Source: Chromatiales bacterium (GTDB lineage Bacteria; Pseudomonadota; Gammaproteobacteria; UBA6429; Thiohalophilaceae). From it: DNA of 14,526 nt. Shown here piece after piece: positions 6,891 to 11,956 of the stretch. The notes under the pieces were generated by a model. The model worked only from the letters and a program-made list of their open reading frames with translations, made no database searches and was not told the origin of the DNA. The stretch lies in NCBI GenBank assembly GCA_027001895.1, contig JALTLP010000211.1, forward strand, positions 1-14,526, read 5' to 3'. Both the position numbers and the translations under genes were made by a program. Position 1 is the stretch's first letter. Each line of letters begins with the position of its first letter.

Positions 6891-8933
6891 TTACTTATCG
6901 GTTAGCAATGCCTTTAATTGCTCTGCAAATAACCGGTAACGCTTGTTAAAACCAAACTCATTGCGGTTAGTATTGCCGGCAAAAATAATATCAAAGTTTT
7001 CACCGCCATCTTCTCTGACAATCATTAACCAGAATCGTTGCTGCGCAATATAAAACATCATAAATACGCCTATTATCAGTAATACACAACCCAAATAAAC
7101 AATATTTTTACCAGGTGCCCGCGCAATTTGCAGACCAGATGCATCACGCTGTGTAAAATCTGTCAGTTGCAGATAAAATGGTGTGCCATAGTAACCTAAT
7201 CCGGCCATTGCACTTACCGCATCTTCAAAAAAAGTACCATCGCGCTTGCTAATTCCCTTGATAACATCAAGGCCTTCCTCACGCAGAACCAGTAAATACA
7301 TGTTCTCAAGCGCGGTTTGTAATACCCCCATATAGGCCCTGGCAACGGTTAGCTGTTTTTCTTTTGGCACCTTCGCCTGTATATCCTTGTCAATTGCAAC
7401 GTAACCACCTTTTCTGAACAAGCCAACCAGACGCACCATGGCCGTGGCAACCTGTTGCTGCATTTTAGTATTGGTTTTGTCTTCTGCTTTTATATTACTG
7501 GCTACGGTCGCCCTGGCCATTTGCAGAACACGCGCATCGTCATTAATAATTTCGTGGAACTTAAAGAAGCGCTCCATTGTTGCATTGGCATCTATCGGGA
7601 TATGCAGGTATTTATAATCCTGATCAACCGACTCACGCATACCTGACAGGAAAAAATAACGTCCTTCCAGCTTTATAGGCGACATATAGTTTACATACTC
7701 ACGCGCCTGACCACTTTCATCACGCGCTTTAAAAATTATGCTGGGGCCATAATTTGTGAACTGCTTGCGGGAATCTTTATCCGTGTTCGGAAAAATATTA
7801 AACTTTTTAAAGTCACTAAATTCCAGCGTGTAATTTCCCTGTGGCGTTTTTACTGTTTTACTTTTACTAACTTCGCCTTTAATCGCCAGTTGCTGCGCCT
7901 TATTGCCTTTTAATGGTTTCACAAAGAACGGGCGTATCTGCAAATCAAGTTCACTGCCACCGTCTCCAAAACTTGCCTGATAGATTGCATAGCCCCGATA
8001 TATTAACGGGTGATTAACGGATATTGTTGCTGCAAAATTTTTACGTTCTTTATCATGAATAATTAAATCACTTTCAAAAGACTTTGGTTGACCAGACTCA
8101 TAATGTTCGACCCGAAAATTTTTTAACTCAACGGCAAACGGTAATTCCTGAACAAGATAACCATCACGCACATTAAGAAAAACAAAGTTACTTGTTGATC
8201 CCTCTGGTAAGGTAATCGAACCACGAAAAGAAACCGACTCCCCCGGCTTTAATCTACTAATAGCAGGCACATCTTTAGCTGTTAAATCGCGTTGTTCAAC
8301 TTTAATAGTCCCCAGCCATTCTTTTACTTTTAAACTTAAATTCCCGTCTATCAAACCACCGATACAAATAACAACAATACCAACATGGGTCAGAATATAT
8401 CCGACTCGATTAATACCGCCTTTTCTGGCAACCAGAGTATGGTGTTTTTCAAAGGCCTCGTCTTTTACCTGAAAACCAAACTGACCAAGATATAATTTTG
8501 CTTTCTGTAAAATATATTCTTTGGTGTTTTTTGCTGCATCAACCTGCCAGTGTGACGAATGCTTCATACTAAGCAGGCTTTTCTGTTTAGCACGCAAACG
8601 GAACTGACGCATTTCTCGCAACATCACCGGCGTATTACGGTAAACACAAACGCTGGTCGACAACACTAAAAAACCCAACAACACTAAAAACCATACGGCT
8701 GAATACACATCGTATAAACCCAGTGTTTGATAGACTTCATGCCAGAAAGGGCCAAACTTGATAATGTAACTATTATAAGGCTGATTTTGCTGCAATACGG
8801 TACCAATAACAGATGCAATGGCCAGCACCACTAAAATACTTATCGCCAGATTCATTGAACCCAGAAATTCAAGAAACACGTTCTTACGGTGTAACTTTAC
8901 CTGCTCATGTAAATTGTTTTTTGGACTGCTCAT
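6891..8933 (-). CDS. resB: Cytochrome c biogenesis protein ResB/CcsB (system II)
   Basis: A 680-residue partner of CcsA. It has three N-terminal membrane segments (about 27-46, 76-97 and 177-196), a large soluble domain between about 200 and 605 that should face the periplasm, and a fourth membrane segment at about 611-630. A conserved-type His in the third segment (ILTHVGIVVICIGG, His183) is a candidate heme ligand. The motifs SVIGTVLQQNQPY, HPLIYRGYAIYQASFGDGG and the segment around KNIVYLG are typical of ResB. Only a weak AAAGAG precedes the ATG. It is the first gene of the resB-ccsA unit. The system I genes (ccmA-H) are absent from the window, so system II is the machinery seen here. No ResA/CcsX-type thioredoxin gene is next to it; dsbA holds the next position. 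Confidence 0.94.
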   Translation of the reverse strand: MSSPKNNLHEQVKLHRKNVFLEFLGSMNLAISILVVLAIASVIGTVLQQNQPYNSYIIKFGPFWHEVYQTLGLYDVYSAVWFLVLLGFLVLSTSVCVYRNTPVMLREMRQFRLRAKQKSLLSMKHSSHWQVDAAKNTKEYILQKAKLYLGQFGFQVKDEAFEKHHTLVARKGGINRVGYILTHVGIVVICIGGLIDGNLSLKVKEWLGTIKVEQRDLTAKDVPAISRLKPGESVSFRGSITLPEGSTSNFVFLNVRDGYLVQELPFAVELKNFRVEHYESGQPKSFESDLIIHDKERKNFAATISVNHPLIYRGYAIYQASFGDGGSELDLQIRPFFVKPLKGNKAQQLAIKGEVSKSKTVKTPQGNYTLEFSDFKKFNIFPNTDKDSRKQFTNYGPSIIFKARDESGQAREYVNYMSPIKLEGRYFFLSGMRESVDQDYKYLHIPIDANATMERFFKFHEIINDDARVLQMARATVASNIKAEDKTNTKMQQQVATAMVRLVGLFRKGGYVAIDKDIQAKVPKEKQLTVARAYMGVLQTALENMYLLVLREEGLDVIKGISKRDGTFFEDAVSAMAGLGYYGTPFYLQLTDFTQRDASGLQIARAPGKNIVYLGCVLLIIGVFMMFYIAQQRFWLMIVREDGGENFDIIFAGNTNRNEFGFNKRYRLFAEQLKALLTDK

Positions 8934-8994
8934 AACACTCTTTAATTATATGTAAAAATAGCCACTCAATCTTATGTTTTTATTAAGGCGATAT

Positions 8995-9000
8995 ATTATA
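8995..9000 (-). promoter_or_regulatory. Possible -10 element upstream of resB
   Basis: A perfect TATAAT on the minus strand, 62 bases before the resB ATG. The matching -35 window is poor (AGATGA), so the promoter would be weak or would need an activator. A single AT-rich hexamer can occur by chance. Confidence 0.3.
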
Positions 9001-9151
9001 GAGCCAGTGTAACTAATTCATCTTTGTTCGTTAATGGTAAAAACTATCTATTCGGACAACCTCCTTTAGTCGCCATGACGTTGCAATGTTAGAGCGCAAG
9101 TGACACCGAAGGGCGAGTACAGGGATGTGCGAACTGCACCATAGCTAATTT
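9001..9151. other. Non-coding stretch upstream of resB
   Basis: No gene is seen here. It is more GC-rich than its surroundings between about 9070 and 9145 and contains short complementary segments (TCGCC near 9072 with GGCGA near 9113; GTGC/GCAC around 9127-9139) that could give a loose RNA structure. Its style is like the dispersed intergenic sequences common in gammaproteobacterial genomes, but I cannot identify a family. An AAAGGAGGTT on the minus strand near 9058-9069 leads into no reading frame. Confidence 0.3.
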
Positions 9152-9547
9152 ACTTTGACTTTATTCCTTACTGACAGATTCTCGTTCACTTCGTTTACTC
9201 GACATAAGTGCAACTAAATTGCTCCTAAAGCTTTATGGTTATTTAAACCAGAACCCTTTGTTCTGGCTTTATACCTTACCGAAAGAGTCTCGCTCACTTC
9301 GTTTACTCGACATAAGTGCAACTAAATTGTTCCTAAAGCTTTATGGTTATTTAAACCAGAACCCTTTGTTCTGGCTTTATACCTTACCGAAAGAGTCTCG
9401 CTCACTTCGTTTACTCGACATAAGTGCAACTAAATTGCTCCTAAAGCTTTATGGTTATTTAAACCAAAACCCTTTGCTCTGGCTTTATACCTTACCGATA
9501 GAGTCTCGTTCACTTCGTTTACTCGACATAAGTGCAACTAAATTGTT
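9152..9547. repeat. 108-bp direct tandem repeat, about 3.4 near-identical units plus a decayed edge
   Basis: Units begin at 9180, 9288, 9396 and 9504, exactly 108 bases apart, each starting TCTCG(T/C)TCACTTCG. The last is cut after about 44 bases. Unit 1 differs from unit 2 at two positions and unit 2 from unit 3 at four, so expansion is recent or the copies are homogenised. The 28 bases before 9180 (CTTTGACTTTATTCCTTACTGACAGAT) resemble the end of a unit and look like a decayed partial copy. Each full unit contains an inverted repeat CCAGAA-7-TTCTGG; in unit 3 both arms are changed so that pairing is lost. Because 108 is divisible by three, one frame stays open across the array, giving 36-residue repeats, but I do not regard it as a gene. 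The array lies between the 5' end of resB and the 3' end of the cytochrome c4 gene. Confidence 0.95.
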
Positions 9548-9563
9548 CCAATTAAGTTGCACT
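9531..9563. repeat. Fold-back hairpin at the right end of the tandem repeat
   Basis: AGTGCAACTAAATTG (9531-9545), loop TTC, then CAATTAAGTTGCACT (9549-9563): 14 of 15 pairs. The left arm is part of the repeat unit; the right arm is an inverted copy of it that occurs only here. It may act as a second hairpin after the cytochrome c4 terminator on the minus strand, or mark how the array ended. Confidence 0.8.
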
Positions 9564-9599
9564 AAAAAAGGGCGACCCTATACAATAGAGCCGCCCTTT
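9564..9599 (-). terminator. Rho-independent terminator of the cytochrome c4 gene
   Basis: On the minus strand AAAGGGCG (9599-9592) pairs with CGCCCTTT (9574-9567), eight pairs, with a further inner CTAT/ATAG pairing and an ACA-size loop; the stem runs into six T residues (9569-9564). It begins 38 bases after the c4 stop codon. On the plus strand it lacks a good T tract, so it acts mainly for c4. Confidence 0.85.
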
Positions 9600-9636
9600 G
9601 TTAATTCTACATTTAATCGAAGTTTTAAGTTAAAAC

Positions 9637-10254
9637 TTACTTTAAACCTTCAATATATGAGGCTACTGCACTTTTCTCAGCATCGGTCATGCGTGCTGCA
9701 ATGGTTCGCATCATGCTACCGGCATCGTTTGAACGCACGCCTTTAGCAAAATCATTCAGAGCTTTAACAACATACCCTGCATTCTGTCCACTTAAGCGAG
9801 GGAAGTTAGCCGCCGGATTGCCGGCACCGTTTGGAGAATGACAACCTGCACAGGCAGCAACACCACTTTTCTCGTTACCGCCACGATAAATACGTTGACC
9901 GAGTGCAACTTTATCTTTGGCCGCTCCACCGGCTTTCGGTGTTTGTTCTGCAAAAAAGGCTGCAAGATTAGCCATGTCGTCTGCACTTAAGCTGGCAACC
10001 TGTCCGGCCATTGCTGGATCTTTACGTGTTTTACCTTTTTTAAAGTCTGCTAATTGCTTGGCAATATATTTGGCATGCTGACCCGCTAACTTTGGCCATG
10101 CCGGGTTAGCCGGGCTAGCACCGTTTGCACCATGGCAACTAAAACATACCTGTGCTTTAGCCTTACCTGCCTGGGCATTACCTGCTGCCATAACAGGGGA
10201 AGTTGCAACGAATAAGAACAGGCCTGCGATTCCAACTTTGATTTGAGCTTTCAT
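9637..10254 (-). CDS. Diheme cytochrome c4
   Basis: A 205-residue periplasmic electron carrier. It has a signal peptide (MKAQIKVGIAGLFLFVATSP, likely cleavage at VMA|AGN) and two class I cytochrome c domains in tandem. The first has CFSCH (37-41) with the Met ligand probably Met82 (KDPAMAGQ); the second has CAGCH (135-139) with the Met ligand probably in GSMMRTIA (181-182). The phrases PKLAGQHAKYIAKQLxDFKxGxR and FPRLSGQNAGYVVKALNDFAKGVR are typical of cytochrome c4, which passes electrons to terminal oxidases of the cbb3 type or similar. The length is normal. An AAAGGT lies nine bases before the ATG. It follows the c5-like gene with a strong terminator between them, and precedes resB-ccsA, whose products should attach its hemes. 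Confidence 0.95.
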   Translation of the reverse strand: MKAQIKVGIAGLFLFVATSPVMAAGNAQAGKAKAQVCFSCHGANGASPANPAWPKLAGQHAKYIAKQLADFKKGKTRKDPAMAGQVASLSADDMANLAAFFAEQTPKAGGAAKDKVALGQRIYRGGNEKSGVAACAGCHSPNGAGNPAANFPRLSGQNAGYVVKALNDFAKGVRSNDAGSMMRTIAARMTDAEKSAVASYIEGLK

Positions 10255-10289
10255 TGATTGTGTACCTTTTTTGAAAAACTATAAAAAAT

Positions 10290-10332
10290 AAAACGTTATC
10301 AGGACGGTATCACACCACCCTGATAACGTTTT
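10290..10332 (-). terminator. Strong hairpin terminator between the two cytochrome genes
   Basis: Perfect 14-bp inverted repeat: AAAACGTTATCAGG (10290-10303) and CCTGATAACGTTTT (10319-10332) with a 15-base loop. On the minus strand the stem is followed by ATTTTTTAT, making it a terminator for the c5-like gene, whose stop lies 21 bases upstream. The stem ends only 35 bases before the cytochrome c4 start codon. A T-rich tail on the plus side means it could work in both directions. Confidence 0.88.
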
Positions 10333-10353
10333 TACTTAAATTTGATTTTAAGC

Positions 10354-10665
10354 TTACTTACTGCTTTTTACCATATAGTCAACAACAGCTTTAACCGCTG
10401 CGTCGCTTAAGCTTGAACCGCCTTTAGCTGGCATAAAACCTTTTTTGCCTTTAAAACCTTTAAGGGCATGTTCATAAAGCTTGGCTTTGCCCTGAGCAAT
10501 ACGTGCTTTCCACGCTGCTTTGTCGCCTACTTTAGGAGCACCGGCTGCACCCGTGCCGTGGCATGCAAAACAGGCCGTTTGGTAATCTTTCTGGCCGTTT
10601 GCAGAAACATTTGTCATAGCACCAACCATTAATGCAGATGCAGCAATAATTACTAATTTTTTCAT
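10354..10665 (-). CDS. Monoheme cytochrome c, c5-like
   Basis: A 103-residue protein with a signal peptide (MKKLVIIAASALMVGAMTNV, likely cleavage at VSA|NGQ) and a mature part of about 80 residues. The heme site is CFACH (32-36) in YQTACFACHGTGAAGAPKVGD, and the Met ligand is in GFMPAKGG near residue 78. The order QxxCxACHxxGxxGAPKxGDxAAWxxR...GxxGMPxKGGxxxLSDxxxxxAVxYM is that of cytochrome c5, a periplasmic electron donor to terminal oxidases or nitrite reductase. A GGAG ribosome binding site lies eight bases before the ATG. It is divergent from engB and followed by a strong terminator before the cytochrome c4 gene, so the two cytochromes may be made at different levels. A cytochrome c-555 type carrier is a close alternative name. 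Confidence 0.93.
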   Translation of the reverse strand: MKKLVIIAASALMVGAMTNVSANGQKDYQTACFACHGTGAAGAPKVGDKAAWKARIAQGKAKLYEHALKGFKGKKGFMPAKGGSSLSDAAVKAVVDYMVKSSK

Positions 10666-10685
10666 ATACTTAGCTCCAAATATCT

Positions 10686-10716
10686 ATTATTAACTAAAGT
10701 TTCCAGACAGTATCAA
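10686..10716 (-). promoter_or_regulatory. Weak candidate promoter of the c5-like cytochrome gene
   Basis: On the minus strand TTGATA (10716-10711) resembles a -35 hexamer and AATAAT (10691-10686) a -10 hexamer, but the spacing of 19 is long. It lies in the 232-base region between the divergent c5-like gene and engB. No convincing plus-strand promoter for engB was found there. Confidence 0.3.
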
Positions 10717-10897
10717 AATAACCTTGCAACTGCTGTATACTCTAACAGCGCTAAAATACCCGGAATGACTAAATTTTGATGCACTTTATACCGATTGCCA
10801 CTGCAATGGTCAAGTCACACCGGGCATTTCCATGATACAGATCATTTTGCTACCTATTAATAAAGAATATACCCAACAAGCTGAACCCAAACTGAAT

Positions 10898-11518
10898 ATG
10901 GCCACCAAAAAACCACAGAAGCAATCCCACCCCAAATACCAACAGGCAAGCTTTCTTTGCAGTGTACCTAAAATGACATCCGGGCCACTCGATGCAGGCT
11001 ATGAAATCGCCTTTGCGGGTCGTTCTAACGCAGGCAAATCCAGTGCAATTAACCGCATTACCCACCAGACAGGTCTTGCCCGCACCAGCAAAACACCCGG
11101 CCGCACCCAGCACCTGGTATTTTTCGAGCTGGACGAACAACACCGTCTGGTTGATCTGCCCGGTTATGGCTTTGCCAAAGTCCCCGGCCACCTGCGCCAG
11201 AAATGGGGACAAAACATGGCGGCCTATATTGAAAACCGCCTCGCTTTAAAGGGTGTTATTTTGCTAATGGATATTCGCCATGCAATGACTGAACTTGACC
11301 AGCAAATGCTCGAATGGTGCAGCAGCATTGGCCGACCCGTGCATATACTGTTAACAAAGGCCGACAAGCTAAAGTTTGGTGCCGCAAAAGCCAGCCTGTT
11401 ACAGGTGCAAAAGAATACAGGAATTTATTCGAATGTGAGTGCCCAGATGTTTTCATCGAAGACTGGCGATGGGCTGGATGAAGTGTGGAATGTGCTAGAC
11501 CGATGGAATGAATATTAA
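10898..11518 (+). CDS. engB: Ribosome biogenesis GTP-binding protein EngB/YsxC (YihA)
   Basis: A GTPase needed for assembly of the large ribosomal subunit. Counted from the ATG at 10898 (206 residues): G1 P-loop GRSNAGKS at 41-48, G2 Thr in KTPGRTQ (66-71), G3 DLPG at 86-89, G4 TKAD at 153-156 and G5 SSK at 186-188, all intact. The segment YQQASFL before the GTPase domain matches the usual EngB start. The frame is open back to an ATG at 10832 (228 residues), but the extra 22 residues are not typical of the family and neither start has a strong ribosome binding site, so the shorter form is preferred with modest certainty. It is the only complete plus-strand gene here, divergent from the c5-like cytochrome as in Pseudomonas, and ends at a terminator shared with the converging small gene. 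Confidence 0.95.
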   Translation: MATKKPQKQSHPKYQQASFLCSVPKMTSGPLDAGYEIAFAGRSNAGKSSAINRITHQTGLARTSKTPGRTQHLVFFELDEQHRLVDLPGYGFAKVPGHLRQKWGQNMAAYIENRLALKGVILLMDIRHAMTELDQQMLEWCSSIGRPVHILLTKADKLKFGAAKASLLQVQKNTGIYSNVSAQMFSSKTGDGLDEVWNVLDRWNEY

Positions 11519-11522
11519 CAAA

Positions 11523-11558
11523 ATAAAGACAGGGTTTATAATAAAACCCCGTCTTTAT
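11523..11558. terminator. Bidirectional terminator between engB and the small His-rich gene
   Basis: Inverted repeat of 15 positions with one mismatch (ATAAAGACAGGGTTT, 11523-11537, with AAACCCCGTCTTTAT, 11544-11558) around a six-base loop. It starts five bases after the engB stop and lies 20 bases past the stop of the converging gene. The T-rich flank is better on the minus strand (TTATTTTGTT) than on the plus strand. Confidence 0.85.
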
Positions 11559-11577
11559 ATCTGGAAACGGCTAATAC

Positions 11578-11799
11578 TTAAGCTGAAACTACGTCTGGAT
11601 GCAGACCTCTGGCACGCAGTTCTTTTAAAACCTGTGCGGGCATATCGGCATGAGCTTCGTAGTCAATGGTTAAGTCATGGCTATCATGGCGAGGGTGCTC
11701 GACATCCATAACGTGCGGCAACATCATAATATCCCTTTTTAATTTTACCATATCACGGGTATTAAGCGTTTCATCAAGATAAACTGTAATTGTATTCAT
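11578..11799 (-). CDS. Small His-rich protein with an HMA-like (ferredoxin-fold) pattern, no CXXC
   Basis: A 73-residue protein of unknown function. The predicted order is strand (TITVYLD), helix (RDMVKLKRDIMML), strand (VMDVEH), strand (DLTIDYE), helix (AQVLKELRARG), short strand (DVVSA), the plan of heavy-metal-associated domains such as CopZ. The hydrophobic spacing LPHVMDVE resembles the LPGVxxVx segment of that family. The metal loop CXXC is absent (LDETLN in its place) and the protein has no Cys. It has six His, three of them as HPRHDSH (35, 38, 41) in the turn between strands two and three. The gene is clearly real: it has a promoter, an AAGGAGG ribosome binding site seven bases before the ATG and a terminator. 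Metal binding is inference; a plain protein-protein or regulatory role is possible. Confidence 0.8.
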   Translation of the reverse strand: MNTITVYLDETLNTRDMVKLKRDIMMLPHVMDVEHPRHDSHDLTIDYEAHADMPAQVLKELRARGLHPDVVSA

Positions 11800-11806
11800 T
11801 TTGTTG

Positions 11807-11813
11807 CCTCCTT
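11807..11813 (-). promoter_or_regulatory. Strong ribosome binding site of the small His-rich gene
   Basis: AAGGAGG on the minus strand, seven bases before the ATG: the best Shine-Dalgarno match in the window, pointing to efficient translation. Confidence 0.8.
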
Positions 11814-11827
11814 TGCTTTACCTATAC

Positions 11828-11857
11828 ATTATAAATAGCTCAGAAATATGCTATTAA
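11828..11857 (-). promoter_or_regulatory. Promoter of the small His-rich gene
   Basis: On the minus strand TTAATA (-35, 11857-11852; four of six consensus bases), 18 bases, then a perfect TATAAT (-10, 11833-11828). The predicted start near 11821 gives a 22-base leader containing the strong ribosome binding site. Confidence 0.5.
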
Positions 11858-11956
11858 CAAGCTGTATAAAACAAATATCGAAGTAAGTTGATCTTGCTCA
11901 ATAGAAATCTGGCACCATTCTTTCCCCATATAAAAGCCAGGATACACAAAGTAAAT

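Noticed and set aside
9058..9069. AAAGGAGGTTGT on the minus strand, like a strong ribosome binding site
   Set aside because: No start codon at a suitable distance opens a reading frame of any length; TAG stops follow at once.
9219..9746. Plus-strand open frame of 175 codons with 36-residue repeats
   Set aside because: It exists because the 108-bp unit is a multiple of three and lacks a stop in one frame. It has a TTG start without a ribosome binding site, runs through the c4 terminator and into the antisense of the c4 gene, and substitutions between units show no coding pattern.
10732..10749. GCTGT/ACAGC inverted repeat between the divergent c5-like gene and engB
   Set aside because: Only five pairs, no link to a clear promoter element; expected by chance.
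10832..10897. Longer engB start adding 22 residues
   Set aside because: The extra residues are not typical of EngB and no ribosome binding site supports them; the ATG at 10898 fits the family better, although this is not certain.
11909..11940. CTGGC/GCCAG inverted repeat after the GGDEF-EAL gene as a terminator
   Set aside because: Five pairs around a 22-base loop and no T tract directly after it; too weak to call.
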